Source: Paraburkholderia sabiae (lineage in GTDB: Bacteria; Pseudomonadota; Gammaproteobacteria; Burkholderiales; Burkholderiaceae). Taken from it: a stretch of 64,000 nucleotides of DNA. The position numbers were made by a program, and so were the translations under genes. Position 1 is the stretch's first letter; every line of letters starts with the position of its first letter. The stretch covers positions 1,984,001-2,048,000 of the forward strand of contig NZ_CP125296.1 in NCBI RefSeq assembly GCF_030412785.1, given 5' to 3'. Positions 25,388-35,551 of this stretch are shown one piece after another. The notes below the pieces were generated by a model. It had not been told where the DNA came from and did no database searches. It saw only the letters and a list, made by a program, of their open reading frames with translations.

Positions 25388-27664
25388 TTACTGACCCGTG
25401 TAGCCAACAGGCACGGTCGAGTTGCCCTTCGCAATCGTCGCGTTGTTCGACACGATGTACTGCGGCACTTCCGTCAGCGTCAGCGACACCTGACCGTTCG
25501 AGTACGCAACCGTGCTGACATTGCCGTAGCCGTCGATCTTCGTCACGTTGCCCGACGTGCCCGGATTGTCCACCTGCAGCGAATAAGCCTGCGAGTACGT
25601 CTGGCTATACGTGCCGTTGACAGGCCACTGCGCGTTGCTGTGCGTCCATGCTGCCGTCACGACCTTGCCGTTGCCCAGTTGCTGGAACGCGAAGGCGAAG
25701 ACACCCGACGGCGAGCCCTTGATGCGGCCCAGCGTGTTCGTGCCGTCCAGCACTCGCGTCATCGTGGCGAACGCCATTGCTTCAGGCTTCGGCGACAGGT
25801 TCGATGCACCGAACGAGCCTTGCGCGTTGTTCAGGTCGAAGAACGAACCGTAGCCGACTTCACCCGGATAGTCCGGACCGTAGAACAGCGTCGTCATCTG
25901 CGCGCCGGAACCCAGCGTGATGATGTGCGAGCGCACGCCCACTGCCGCATGGGCGAACAGCTGGTTCTGCGACGGCACCGTCGGACCGTAAGCGAGACCC
26001 GGATCGTAGCTCGTGCCCGCTTCCGTGAAGAACAGCTTCATGTTCGGCTTGCCGGCCTGCATCACCTGACGCAGCTGCGCGATCTGGTTGTCGAGCGCGT
26101 TCGCCTGGTTCGCCGGGCTCGGATCCGAGTCGTACTGCTCAGGCGGATGCGCCGGATACGTACCTGCGTTCCAGTAACCGTGCGTCGACACCGCGTCGAT
26201 GTAGTTCCACAGACCGAGCGCACCGAACTTCTTCAGATAGCCTGCCGTGCAGGTATCGCAGTTCGCGGCGAACGGATTGCCCGTGCCCATCACGATTGCG
26301 TTCGGGTCCGTCGAGTGGATGCCCTGATACGCAGCCTTGTACATCGCGACGAAGTTCGCGTCGCTGTCGGCCCATGCGAGGCTCGGTTCCCACGTCACCT
26401 GATAGTAGTTGTTCTTCTGGTTCGGGTAGTTCGCCGCGCGGATCAGGCTCGTGTCCGTGCCGACCTTCGCCATGAAGTTCTGGAATTCGTTCAGATCCTT
26501 CGGTGCGTAGTAGCTGTCCGTGAACTGGCCCGTCTTCGAGTTCCATGCGGGAATGCCGTCGAGACGCACGATACGCATCTGGTCCGGGTTCGCCTTATAG
26601 AACGGATCGAGGTCGCTGACGTTCGGCGTGTACGTGTTCGGGCCATTCGGCTCCATCGCCGACTGCTGACGGTCGTCGATCGTCCACGTGATGCCGAGTG
26701 CATGCAGCGCAGCGATGTTGCCGTTGAAGCCCTGCATGCCGAAGCGATGCTGGTCCTGATTCGCATACGTCACCGTGCCGAGCGCCGACGACAGGTTCGG
26801 CAGCACGCCGAACGTCGCGATACCCGTCGGACGCGTGCCGCTATGCGGCAGCGTGCCGCCGTTCGCGCGCAGCGTGGCCGTGATCGCGCCATAGCCCGAC
26901 CACGTCGAAGCGCACGAGATCGTGTTGGTCTGAACGCCGGCGCTTACGGGGAAGCTGCCTTGCGTCTTGATCGCACCATTCGAATCGGCGATCGACCAGA
27001 CCACGGTATCCGCATTCGGCGCGTTCGTCGTGATGGTGACGTTGAACGGCGTGTTGTTCTTGAACACGCGCAGACCGTCGGTGGTCGGCGTATCGGCCGT
27101 GATCAGGCCGTTGGCCGTGCCGCCCGCTTTTTGCGTAGGCGTGCCGCACGAGAGTGACGAGCTGCCTGCGGGTGCCGGCGTGGCTGCGGGTGACGGCGCG
27201 GGAGCCGGCGTCGGAGTGGGTGTCGGCGTGGGGGTAGGCGTCGGCGTCGGCGTCGGGGTGGGCGTCGGCGTCGGCGTCGGTGTCGGGGTGGGCGTAGGCG
27301 TCGGAGCCGGTGTCGGCGCCGGAGCGGGCGACGGCGTCGGCGTAGCCGCGACCGCATGCACCCAGCACGACTTTCCGTAACCGTATGCGGGGTCGGTCTG
27401 CGAAACCGCGCCCACGTAACAGCCCACGCCGTTGGTAAACGTGCGCGGCGCAGTCAGCATCACCGAAGGCGCGTTAGGCGGCACAGCGCCGAACACCACG
27501 GCGCCCGTTCCGAGGAACGAGCAATTGCCATTTTCCTTGCCGCACAGCGTGTATTGCTGTCCTGCGACAGTGATCGACGTTGCCTGAGCGTGCGCCTGTT
27601 GCGCACCGAACGACGTCAGCACGGTTGCCGATGCAACCCCCACTACTTTCCAATATTTCATCAT
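25388..27664 (-). CDS. Secreted glycoside hydrolase with Thr-Pro linker
   Basis: 758 residues with a signal peptide ([16 protein letters not shown] to AHA). Residues 27-105 form a small Cys-containing, binding-like domain. Residues 107-166 are a Thr-Pro/Ala-Pro linker. An Ig-like beta domain follows to about 290, then a TIM-barrel glycosidase to about 680 and a C-terminal beta domain. [10 protein letters not shown] is a good candidate for the acid/base Glu and [11 protein letters not shown] for the nucleophile Glu, as in GH-A clan enzymes (GH39-like). The substrate is unknown; a plant or microbial exopolysaccharide is likely. Confidence 0.75.
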   Translation of the reverse strand: MMKYWKVVGVASATVLTSFGAQQAHAQATSITVAGQQYTLCGKENGNCSFLGTGAVVFGAVPPNAPSVMLTAPRTFTNGVGCYVGAVSQTDPAYGYGKSCWVHAVAATPTPSPAPAPTPAPTPTPTPTPTPTPTPTPTPTPTPTPTPTPTPTPAPAPSPAATPAPAGSSSLSCGTPTQKAGGTANGLITADTPTTDGLRVFKNNTPFNVTITTNAPNADTVVWSIADSNGAIKTQGSFPVSAGVQTNTISCASTWSGYGAITATLRANGGTLPHSGTRPTGIATFGVLPNLSSALGTVTYANQDQHRFGMQGFNGNIAALHALGITWTIDDRQQSAMEPNGPNTYTPNVSDLDPFYKANPDQMRIVRLDGIPAWNSKTGQFTDSYYAPKDLNEFQNFMAKVGTDTSLIRAANYPNQKNNYYQVTWEPSLAWADSDANFVAMYKAAYQGIHSTDPNAIVMGTGNPFAANCDTCTAGYLKKFGALGLWNYIDAVSTHGYWNAGTYPAHPPEQYDSDPSPANQANALDNQIAQLRQVMQAGKPNMKLFFTEAGTSYDPGLAYGPTVPSQNQLFAHAAVGVRSHIITLGSGAQMTTLFYGPDYPGEVGYGSFFDLNNAQGSFGASNLSPKPEAMAFATMTRVLDGTNTLGRIKGSPSGVFAFAFQQLGNGKVVTAAWTHSNAQWPVNGTYSQTYSQAYSLQVDNPGTSGNVTKIDGYGNVSTVAYSNGQVSLTLTEVPQYIVSNNATIAKGNSTVPVGYTGQ
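27167..27346. repeat. Thr-Pro-encoding hexanucleotide repeat tract
   Basis: Degenerate six-base units (GGCGTC, GGTGTC, GGGGTG and similar on the plus strand) encode the ~60-residue Pro-rich linker of the secreted glycosidase. Copy number is likely to vary between strains by slippage, in frame. Confidence 0.85.
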
Positions 27665-28724
27665 AGTCCGTTGATCTCGCTGAGAGTCTTTTTCCCCGAA
27701 GGTCCAGCAAGATCGTTCACAAATCGTCCCGCTGTGGCGTTATCGAATACAACCCGCGTTATGTATTTATTACGGATTACTTACTATTGAATACGCATAC
27801 GAGCAGAGCATTCGCTCATGCACCGCCGCATGCGCTTGCCAGGAACATACGGAAACCTTGCGCTCTCGCGTGAGGAGAGTTCCGTATGTATCTGGCATCA
27901 GACCGGATGTCGTGTCGCGCGAGTCGCGCAAAAAACTCCTGCGATTAGGAATCCTTAGCGCTGACTCAACCTTCTTGCGTTTGTTGACAGCAGCATGCCG
28001 CCACGAACCCTTCCGGTTCGATGGAATCGATGCACATCTGTGGATCGGGCGCACCCCGCGTTTTGCATCTCCGCGGTCAACATCGACGCGGAACCTGCAA
28101 ATGCACGCCCGAAAGAGACGAAACGGCGATTTGCTATGCGCAAGTACTACAGGTACTAATTACTGAGACTCGTACCCCGATAAGTATTAATTACAGAAAC
28201 TTTCAAGGCAGACGAATTATAAACGTTTCATTCGTGTAACGTTGCCCGCGAAAATCAGAAAAGGTTAAATAGCCGGTAATATCGGGAAATTATCGAGATA
28301 TGCTTCCGTGAAGCGACGTCACGAAGGGAAGATTCACCTCCGATCGCCCAGAAAAAGTAAATTCATGATCGATATGGTTATTTTTTTGGTTTTTTCGTAA
28401 TACAAATAACCGATTTATGCATTTTTTCCATACCGCGGATGATTAATTTGAATATCCGGGATTTCCACTACGGGCGTATTGCGGCGATTTTATGAAAATC
28501 CGGTCAAATTTGCGAGCACGACGGCCGCAATAATGGACGCGCGTTTCGTGAATTAATCGGCAAGGTCGGTCACGCGTTCGAAGAAAATCTACGCGGCCAC
28601 GCTGCGGATCGTGTCGAGATCGGGACGCCCGCCGAGATGCAACGGACTTCAAGAGAAGCTATGCCCTCACGGCATAGCGGACGATGTCGATGTTTGCCGC
28701 GTCGCAAATCCAGTCGAGGCCAAA
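27665..28724. other. Long AT-rich intergenic region
   Basis: About 1.06 kb between the divergent glycosidase and Bcr/CflA genes. From about 28140 to 28570 the DNA is strikingly A/T-rich for this genome, with T-runs near 28380-28400. All frames give only short translations without motifs. It must hold both promoters. AT-rich divergent spacers in Burkholderiaceae are often bound by H-NS-like silencers. I see no tRNA or clear small RNA. Confidence 0.55.
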
Positions 28725-29939
28725 TTGAAGAAACACGAGAGCATCTTCTTCACGCTGTTTCTCGGCGCCCTGTCGGCGATTGCGCCGCTCTCGATCGACA
28801 TGGGTTTGCCGGGAATTCCTGCTATCGAAGCAACCTTCAGCGACGCAGGCAGCCGCGGCTCGATGACATTGAGCCTGTTTCTCGTCGGCTTTAGCGCGGC
28901 ACCGCTTTTCATCGGTCCGCTTTCCGACCGCTTCGGCAGACGCATCGCGCTCATCGCGGGACTTTCATTCTTCTCCGCCGCAGCAATCTGCAGCGCGTTC
29001 GCGCCGAGCTTCACGACACTGCTGCTCGCGCGATTCGTGCAAGGCGCGGCGGGCGGCGCAATTGCCACGTTACCCGTCGTGATGGTTCGCGATGTACTCG
29101 AAGGTCCGTCTGCGAGAGCGAAGCTATCGCAGATCGTCGCCATTCTCGGCATTGCGCCCATCGTGGCGCCGCTGATCGGCGCCGCGATACTGGCGATCGG
29201 AAGCTGGCGCTCGATCTATCTGGCGCAGGCGCTCGTCGGCGTGGTCGAGCTTTTCATTGCGGCAACCTGGCTCGAAGAAACGCATCCTCGCGAACGGCGG
29301 CGCTCGCTGGGCATTCGCGTTCTACTCGATGGCTATCGCACCATTCTTTCCGACGGCAGCTTTACCCGCTACGGGCTGGTGTACACGTTCAGCTTCACCT
29401 GCATGTTCAGTTACATCTCGACGTCGCCTGCCGTGTTCATGTCGACGTTTGCGTTATCGGATCGCTGGTTTTCCGTGCTCTTCAGCATCACGTCTGCAGG
29501 CGTGATGGCGGGCGCTTTGCTCAGTGCACGCCTGTCGAGACGCTTCCACAAGCATGAAACCGTCGTCGCGGCGGGACTGGGCTGCATGGTGTTGTCGACG
29601 ATCGCGCTCGTCACGATAGCGTCGTTAGGCCTTTCGAGTGCATACGAAATCGCAGCGCTGGCGACCATCGTCATGCTGACCTTCGGGGCGATCGCCGGTC
29701 CATGCAATCACGCGGCGCTATCCGATCTCGGACACGTAGCAGGCAGCGCTGCGGGTCTCATGCGCTGTTTCCAGATGTTGTCGGCAGGTATCGCAAGTGC
29801 ACTCGGCGCGACGCTCGCCGCGAGCATCGATCACGTGTATGTGATGGTCGGACTGATGTTGGGCGCGGCGATGCTTGCGGGCCTCGCTTTCGTCGTTCCC
29901 CTTCGACCGTTGCGCCGCCAGGAACAGATGCGGTTGTGA
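28725..29939 (+). CDS. Bcr/CflA family multidrug MFS exporter
   Basis: The start is taken as TTG 28725 (LKKHESIFFTLFLGAL) because GAGG lies six bases upstream and the residues before it are not membrane-like; a GTG at 28611 keeps the frame open further. The ~404 residues have 12 membrane helices and the drug:H+ antiporter motif IGPLSDRFGRRIALIAG between helices 2 and 3, plus DMGLPGIPAI in the first loop. The family exports drugs such as bicyclomycin and chloramphenicol, or amino acids and sugars. No regulator is adjacent. Confidence 0.85.
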   Translation: MKKHESIFFTLFLGALSAIAPLSIDMGLPGIPAIEATFSDAGSRGSMTLSLFLVGFSAAPLFIGPLSDRFGRRIALIAGLSFFSAAAICSAFAPSFTTLLLARFVQGAAGGAIATLPVVMVRDVLEGPSARAKLSQIVAILGIAPIVAPLIGAAILAIGSWRSIYLAQALVGVVELFIAATWLEETHPRERRRSLGIRVLLDGYRTILSDGSFTRYGLVYTFSFTCMFSYISTSPAVFMSTFALSDRWFSVLFSITSAGVMAGALLSARLSRRFHKHETVVAAGLGCMVLSTIALVTIASLGLSSAYEIAALATIVMLTFGAIAGPCNHAALSDLGHVAGSAAGLMRCFQMLSAGIASALGATLAASIDHVYVMVGLMLGAAMLAGLAFVVPLRPLRRQEQMRL

Positions 29940-29954
29940 TCGCGCGAGCGGATC

Positions 29955-30230
29955 CTACCGCGGGTCCAGTTCTTCACGCCTCAATACAGGTATCAGTACG
30001 AGTTCGGAAGTGTCGAGACGCAGCGCTTCGAGCTTCGTCAGCAGATCCTGCTTGCGCCTGCGCAACAGCATCACTTCCGTGCGTATGATCGTTCGCGCGT
30101 CTTCGAGCCACGGCGCGGTCAGGAATTCATCGATCTTGCACTCGATGCGGTCGAGTTCCGACAGACGCCGCCTGAGATCCGCGCTGAGGTGGATGATTTC
30201 GGCGAGTACATCGTCGATTGCCTTGTTCAT
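29955..30230 (-). CDS. Small helical hypothetical protein
   Basis: 91 residues from ATG 30230, with GGAGG eight bases before. It is almost all alpha-helical with heptad-like spacing (DVLAEIIHLSADLRRRLSELDRI, LLRRRKQDLLTKLEAL), so probably a coiled-coil dimer. I do not recognise the family. It lies 26 bases after the ThuA-like gene on the same strand, so the two may be cotranscribed. Confidence 0.6.
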   Translation of the reverse strand: MNKAIDDVLAEIIHLSADLRRRLSELDRIECKIDEFLTAPWLEDARTIIRTEVMLLRRRKQDLLTKLEALRLDTSELVLIPVLRREELDPR

Positions 30231-30256
30231 GCCATGAACCTCCGCGAACGCCGCAA

Positions 30257-31144
30257 TCACTGTCGATGATGCAGTGCCTTCCCAGCGAGCCAAAGCGCGA
30301 CGTTGATCGCATATCGATGCGCGTCCTGCAACGCCTCTTGCTGCGTCTGCATGCTATTTCCCGGCAACTCGGAGACGAAGCTCGGGCACCCCAGCGCTGC
30401 GTCCCAGTTGTAGTCGGCGAAATGGTGAAAAGTACTCTGCGCGATGGCGGGACCGCCATGACTCGATCGCTCGAAGGCAACCGCAAGATTGAAGATCTTG
30501 CCCGTCGTTTTGCTTTTGCCTCGCGCAATCACGCGCGCCGATTCGCCCTCGGGCGCCCCCACTGCTCCTTCATGCGGATGCGCAGGCAGAAAGCGAATCG
30601 TGCCCGTCGGCGAGTCGACGTTCTGCAGGACAGGATGCGTCGGCGCGATTACCGCCACTTCCTGGAAATCGCCATTCGCACCGGAATGGAAATTGGGCCA
30701 CGAAATATGCGGAGAAAACGGATCGTCGCAGACGCATTGGGATTCGTCGGGATGGACGTTGCGCGTATGAAAGTGATGCGCCTTGCCGACGCCGCCCAGG
30801 CTGCACAGCGAACTGCCGACGTCCATGTGGTCTCGCGTGACGAGCAGACCGCGGCCTGCCTGCCGGAAGCGTGAAATACCCGCGCAGTCTTCGGCCGTCA
30901 GGCCGTCGCCTTCGTCGACGGCAAAGAGCCAGCATTCGTCGAAGTCGGTTTCGTCGAGACGGGAAAGAATCGCGTCCGGCTGGCCGCGTTCGTCGCGGTC
31001 GCGGGCGACGACGTCGAACGCGAAATGCCCTTCGGGGTCGCGATAACTGCGCAGCAGTTCCGCGAGGCAACTGAAGCGGGCGATCGACCAGTCATCGGCG
31101 ATGGGCGGAATGGTCGTTTGCAGCAGAACCTTGATGGTGTGCAT
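30257..31144 (-). CDS. ThuA/glutamine-amidotransferase-like hypothetical protein
   Basis: 295 residues from ATG 31144 (MHTIKVLLQTTIPPIADDW). The first half looks like an alpha/beta class I amidotransferase-like fold of the ThuA type, with ECWLFAVDEGDGLTAEDCAGISRF and GRGLLVTRDHMD. The His-rich middle (GKAHHFHTRNVHPDES) may bind a metal. There is no signal peptide. The function is unknown, and the fold call rests on pattern only. Confidence 0.5.
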   Translation of the reverse strand: MHTIKVLLQTTIPPIADDWSIARFSCLAELLRSYRDPEGHFAFDVVARDRDERGQPDAILSRLDETDFDECWLFAVDEGDGLTAEDCAGISRFRQAGRGLLVTRDHMDVGSSLCSLGGVGKAHHFHTRNVHPDESQCVCDDPFSPHISWPNFHSGANGDFQEVAVIAPTHPVLQNVDSPTGTIRFLPAHPHEGAVGAPEGESARVIARGKSKTTGKIFNLAVAFERSSHGGPAIAQSTFHHFADYNWDAALGCPSFVSELPGNSMQTQQEALQDAHRYAINVALWLAGKALHHRQ

Positions 31145-31448
31145 GATGATCCAGCGAACGATAGGCGTGGTGAAGGATGGCCTCCGGTATCGTCGGGTCG
31201 ACGAACGCGGAACCGGCTCTTGCATATGAGCGGCATGGCGACAGTTCCGCCACGGTACCGTCAGGGCGTATCTGTCCCGGCCCTCCATCGCGGCACGATG
31301 ATGTAGCCGCGATGGCCTCGATGTACGCTGCGCTCATTGAAGCATGAACTCATCGTAGCCGCGCGCACGCGGGCGCGCTAGGCACGCAACCCGATACACG
31401 GTGTTGCCTTTCAGGCACCGATCAGGTTTCGCGCAGTTTTTGCATCGG
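31145..31448. other. Intergenic region, nothing recognised
   Basis: About 300 bases between the ThuA-like gene and the VOC protein gene, both on the minus strand. No motif-bearing reading frame, repeat or strong hairpin was seen. Confidence 0.4.
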
Positions 31449-31973
31449 TCACACGGTCGTTTCGCCGCGCACCACGGCGACAATCTGCTTCGTAAAACGG
31501 GGATCGTCGGCGGCAATGTCGGCCGACAAGCGCGCCGTCACTTCCTGCAGCAGCCAGCCGTTGCCGTCGGGATCGCTGAACGACGCATACGATGCGTAGC
31601 TCTTGCGTTCCGGATTGAAGCCGCTTACCAGGCATTGGCCATCGGCATGATGGAACACGCCGCCCGCGTCGTGAAACGGCTCGCTGACGTCGATGCCGCG
31701 GCCGATCAGTTCCTTTCGCGCAAGCTCGAGGTCCGATACCACGAGATACAGTCCCTGCACCGAACCGGGCGTTGCGCCCGTCATGTTCTTGCCGAACATC
31801 ACCGAGCATTCAGAGCCCGGCGGCGTGAATTGAATCACGCGATAGCTGCTGTCCTCAGACTGAAAGTCGAGATCGAGCCGCCAGCCCAGATCGCCATAGA
31901 AGCGCTTGGCGCGCTCGACATCCGAAACAGGTATTACGACAATCTCCAGCCGCATATCGAAACCGATGCCCAT
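31449..31973 (-). CDS. VOC (glyoxalase/dioxygenase) superfamily protein
   Basis: 174 residues with the paired beta-alpha-beta-beta-beta modules of the vicinal oxygen chelate fold. EIVVIPVSDVERAKRFYGDLGW opens the first and ends at IQFTPPGSECSVMFG; GLYLVVSDLELARKELIGRG opens the second, with FSDPDGNGWLLQEV at its end (a metal-ligand-type Glu). Members include glyoxalase I, bleomycin resistance proteins and ring-cleavage dioxygenases; the substrate here is not evident. It stands alone, 240 bases from its neighbour. Confidence 0.8.
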   Translation of the reverse strand: MGIGFDMRLEIVVIPVSDVERAKRFYGDLGWRLDLDFQSEDSSYRVIQFTPPGSECSVMFGKNMTGATPGSVQGLYLVVSDLELARKELIGRGIDVSEPFHDAGGVFHHADGQCLVSGFNPERKSYASYASFSDPDGNGWLLQEVTARLSADIAADDPRFTKQIVAVVRGETTV

Positions 31974-32212
31974 GGTTTGCTCCGTTCAGACGTTGATGAC
32001 CGACAGGGGCGAAGCCAACTGTCGACATGCAATGTAGCCGCCGGAGTAGCGGCATGTCGCTCATACCATGGTGTTAACGCATCGGCGCGGAACGCGAAGG
32101 TCGCGCGCGACGCACGCAGGACGCTGCACTCACTCGAATGAAAATCTGCGTCGGAATACGATCGCGTGATCGCGCGATACCATCGTATGGTGGTGCAACG
32201 CGTTCAATGCTG

Positions 32213-33004
32213 CTACAGGTACTCGACGTTGCCATCGACACTGATCGCCTGCCCCGTGATGTTGCTGCCCGCAGGCGATGCGAGAAACAGCGTCATCGCG
32301 GCGATGTCGTCGACGGTGACCATACGGCGTAGTGAAATCTTCTTGAGGTACTCTTCGCGCATGGCATCGAATGAAATACCGAGCGCGTCGGCACGCGCGG
32401 CGATCACGCGATTCATCCGCTCGCCTTCCACGACACCCGGCAGAATCGCATTCACGCGGATATTGCTCGGCCCGAGTTCGGCTGCCAGCGACTTCACGAG
32501 CCCCACGATCGCCCATTTCGTCGACGCATACGGCGTTCGAAACGGATAGCCGAGACGTCCCGCCACCGACGACATCGCGATGATGCTCGCGCACTCCGAC
32601 GTCCCCTTGAGCACGGGCACGGCCTTGCGCAAGAAGTAGAACTGGCTGTGCAGATTGGTGGCAACCGTGCTTTCCCACTGCACAGGGTCGAGATCTTCGA
32701 CTGCGCCCGTCGGTCCCGCGATGCCCGCGTTATTGATCAGCACATCGAGTCCGCCGAGCTTCTGCCTTGCGTCGTCGATCACGGCATCGACCTGCGTCCG
32801 GTCCGAAACATCGGCGATACCGGCATGCAGACCGGGCAAACGCGACCGCACGCTGTCGATAGCCGCCGAGTTCACGTCGCAGATATAGACCTTGGCTTCT
32901 GCCTGCACGAATGCTTCGGCGATTGCCGCGCCGATGCCCGCTGCGCCCGCCGACACGAATACGCGCAGACCCGGCTGCGGTTTCAGAAGATCGATGATGT
33001 TCAT
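32213..33004 (-). CDS. Short-chain dehydrogenase/reductase
   Basis: 263 residues from ATG 33004. Classical SDR marks are present: a slightly altered cofactor loop, SAGAAGIGAAIAEAF, then NNAG, SSVAG with the catalytic Ser, and YASTKWAIVG (YxxxK). INVNAILPGVV-type sequence (IRVNAILPGVVEGERM) follows. It lies directly downstream of the MFS and BKACE genes on the same strand. That suggests oxidation of a hydroxy acid to the beta-keto acid that BKACE cleaves. Confidence 0.88.
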   Translation of the reverse strand: MNIIDLLKPQPGLRVFVSAGAAGIGAAIAEAFVQAEAKVYICDVNSAAIDSVRSRLPGLHAGIADVSDRTQVDAVIDDARQKLGGLDVLINNAGIAGPTGAVEDLDPVQWESTVATNLHSQFYFLRKAVPVLKGTSECASIIAMSSVAGRLGYPFRTPYASTKWAIVGLVKSLAAELGPSNIRVNAILPGVVEGERMNRVIAARADALGISFDAMREEYLKKISLRRMVTVDDIAAMTLFLASPAGSNITGQAISVDGNVEYL

Positions 33005-33035
33005 GCTGTTGTCTCTTTCATGTTTTGCCAACGGG

Positions 33036-34370
33036 TCACGGCGTCAGTCCCGCCGCCGCCTCGACTTGCGCCTCGCCGCGAATCGCTCTTGCCAGCAACG
33101 GCACCAGCGCGAGTCCGAGCACGGCGGCCACCAGAATCACGGTGAAGCCTGCATCGCTGCGGCCCGTCGATGTTTCCGCCATCCCGAACAGATACGGTCC
33201 CACGAAGCCGCCAATCAGCCCGATCGTATTGATGAACGCGAGCCCCGCCGCAGCCTGAATGCCTTGCAAGCGCTTCATCGCAATGGCCCAGTATGACGGC
33301 AGCACACCGCCCCCGAAAAACGCTGTCACCGTGAGCAGGACGATGCGCGCCGCAGGGCTCGTCACAGCAAGATACGCGCATGCGCCGACCACCAGCCCCG
33401 CAGTCAGAACGCCTAGAAACACGCAGTCGTTATTCATTCGCCGATGAATGCGCGGCAGAATCAGCACACCAAGCAGAAAGCCGAGTCCGACACTCGCAGC
33501 AAGCAGTCCGACGAGCAGCGGCGCGTCGACATGCATCTGATGCACGATAGAAGGCGCAAAGAAGTACAGCCCGACGAACGCCACCTGATTCAGAAAATAG
33601 ATCAGGCCGATCAGCACTGTCGTGGGTCGCTTGAGTGCGGCAAGCCAGTTCGCCGACGAGTACTCGGCACGCCCGTGCATATCGATCACGGCCTGTTTTT
33701 CCAGTACTTCACGTTCTTCAGCCGACAACCAGCGTGCGTCGCGCGGCCTCTCCGGCATCGCAAAGAACAGCACGATGCCGACGATCACACTCGGAATGCC
33801 TTCCAGCATGAACATCCATTGCCAGCCGTGCAATCCGCCGAAGCCGTCCATCTGCATCAGCGCGCCGCCCAAAGGATTGCCGAGCATCAGCGCGAGCGCC
33901 GGCGCGATATAGATCCAGCCGACCACGACGGGACGATCGTGCGGTGCAAACCATAGCGTCACCATGTACATCAGCGCGGGAAAGAGCCCGGCTTCCGCGA
34001 TGCCCAGCAGCACGCGCAATGCGTAGAACGACGACGGACCCTGCACGAACATCATCGCCGTCGACAGAATGCCCCACGTCACCGCGATACGCGCGATCCA
34101 GCGTCGTGGACCGACGCGATGCGCGGCCAGATTGCTCGGCACTTCGAGCAACGCATAGCCGAGAAAGAAAATGCCCGACCCGAAACCGTATGCGGCAGCG
34201 CTGATGCCGACATCGGCGGCAAGCTGAACTTTCGCAAGCGCCACGTTGGTGCGGTCGAGAAAGGACATGAAATAGATCGCGCACATCAATGGAATCAGCC
34301 TGAGCATCGCCTTGTGCGTAGCGATGCGATGCAACTGTCCCATTCGATGGTCGATGGAAGTGGTGTCCAT
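33036..34370 (-). CDS. MFS transporter, anion:cation symporter family
   Basis: 444 residues with 12 membrane helices. The ACS-family signature is clear: YFMSFLDRTNVALAKVQL in helix 1 and EVPSNLAAHRVGPRRW after helix 2. Members import carboxylates such as tartrate, galactarate and phthalate. It sits between the SDR and BKACE genes with short gaps (31 and 36 bases), so it probably imports the carboxylate that this operon degrades. Confidence 0.88.
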   Translation of the reverse strand: MDTTSIDHRMGQLHRIATHKAMLRLIPLMCAIYFMSFLDRTNVALAKVQLAADVGISAAAYGFGSGIFFLGYALLEVPSNLAAHRVGPRRWIARIAVTWGILSTAMMFVQGPSSFYALRVLLGIAEAGLFPALMYMVTLWFAPHDRPVVVGWIYIAPALALMLGNPLGGALMQMDGFGGLHGWQWMFMLEGIPSVIVGIVLFFAMPERPRDARWLSAEEREVLEKQAVIDMHGRAEYSSANWLAALKRPTTVLIGLIYFLNQVAFVGLYFFAPSIVHQMHVDAPLLVGLLAASVGLGFLLGVLILPRIHRRMNNDCVFLGVLTAGLVVGACAYLAVTSPAARIVLLTVTAFFGGGVLPSYWAIAMKRLQGIQAAAGLAFINTIGLIGGFVGPYLFGMAETSTGRSDAGFTVILVAAVLGLALVPLLARAIRGEAQVEAAAGLTP

Positions 34371-34406
34371 GACGTCGTCTCCAATGTATTGAGTCGCTGT
34401 TTTGGG

Positions 34407-35345
34407 CTATAGCGTGACCTTGTCGGCGCCCTTGAGTCCTAGCATCTTGCGTGCGTCGGCGGGCGTGGCGATCTCGAACGAGAGCTCTTCGAGAATGCGC
34501 CTGATCTTGCGCACCTGCTGCGCATTGGTCTCCGCTTTCACGCCCTTCGACAGATACACGCTGTCTTCGAGGCCCACGCGCACATTGCCGCCGAGGATCG
34601 CGCTCATCGTTACCAGCGGCATCTGGTGCCGGCCCGCACCGAGCACCGAGAAGTGATAGTTCTCGCGGCCGAACAGACGGTCTGCCGTCGAACGCATGAC
34701 GACCATGTTCTCCGGATCCGTACCCAGGCCACCCAGAATGCCGAACACCGATTGAATGAAGAACGGCGGCTTGACGAGACCCTGTTCGACGAAATGCGCG
34801 AGGTTATACAGATGGCCCACGTCATAGCATTCGAACTCGAAACGCGTGCCGTTTTCGCCGAGTTCCAGAAGAATGTTGCGGATGTCTTTGAAGGTATTGC
34901 GGAAGATCATGTCTTCCATTCCTTCGACGTATTCCTTCTCCCAGTCGTGACGCCACGACGAAATCTTCGCGGCGACAGGATGAATCGAGAAGTTCATCGA
35001 GCCCATGTTCAACGAGCACATTTCCGGCTTCGCGAGCCGCGGATACGCGAGCCGTTCCGCGAGCGTCATGCGCGTGCTGCCGCCCGTCGTGATGTTGATG
35101 ACGGCGTCCGTCGCTTCCGCGATTGCGGGCACGAATGCCTTGAAGATATCGGGGCTCGGCGTGGGACGTCCGTCGATGGGATCGCGCGCATGCAGATGAA
35201 TGATCGCGGCGCCCGCTTCTGCCGCTTCGATGGCCTGATCGCGGATTTGCGCGGGCGTGATGGGCAGATGTTCGGACATCGATGGGACGTGCGTAGCGCC
35301 CGTGATTGCGCATGAAATGATGACTTTGCGGCTGGTGTCGCTCAT
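34407..35345 (-). CDS. Beta-keto acid cleavage enzyme (BKACE, DUF849)
   Basis: 312 residues. VIISCAITGATHVPSMS at the N terminus, AAIIHLHARDP with the zinc-binding HxH, ITTGGST, and GNVRVGLEDSVYLSKG with the metal-ligand Glu identify the BKACE family. These enzymes condense a beta-keto acid with acetyl-CoA, giving acetoacetate and a new acyl-CoA (Kce in lysine fermentation is the prototype). With the SDR and the carboxylate MFS it forms a compact operon, divergent from an AraC-type regulator. The actual beta-keto acid is unknown; dehydrocarnitine is one of several known substrates. Confidence 0.88.
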   Translation of the reverse strand: MSDTSRKVIISCAITGATHVPSMSEHLPITPAQIRDQAIEAAEAGAAIIHLHARDPIDGRPTPSPDIFKAFVPAIAEATDAVINITTGGSTRMTLAERLAYPRLAKPEMCSLNMGSMNFSIHPVAAKISSWRHDWEKEYVEGMEDMIFRNTFKDIRNILLELGENGTRFEFECYDVGHLYNLAHFVEQGLVKPPFFIQSVFGILGGLGTDPENMVVMRSTADRLFGRENYHFSVLGAGRHQMPLVTMSAILGGNVRVGLEDSVYLSKGVKAETNAQQVRKIRRILEELSFEIATPADARKMLGLKGADKVTL

Positions 35346-35551
35346 TGGAAATCCCTGTTCTGCGGCGTGCCGACGCGCCGTCCGTACATGACGAACGGAC
35401 GCCGTTCACGCTGTCTCCGAGGTTTATAAAAAGGCGCTGGCCGCGTGGCGGACGCATCGCTTGTGATACCGATCTTAGTGGGATACGATGGCGCCCGTAA
35501 GGTCATTTCCGGACACGGGGATGTCTTCCAGGGACAATCTGTGGAGCTTTC

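Noticed and set aside
25640..27157. A 505-codon plus-strand open frame opposite the glycosidase
   Set aside because: Arg-rich shadow of the real gene; no signal, motif or ribosome-binding site.
27780..28720. tRNA or small RNA gene in the AT-rich spacer
   Set aside because: I found no cloverleaf, no clear terminator with T-run behind a hairpin, and no convincing promoter pair.
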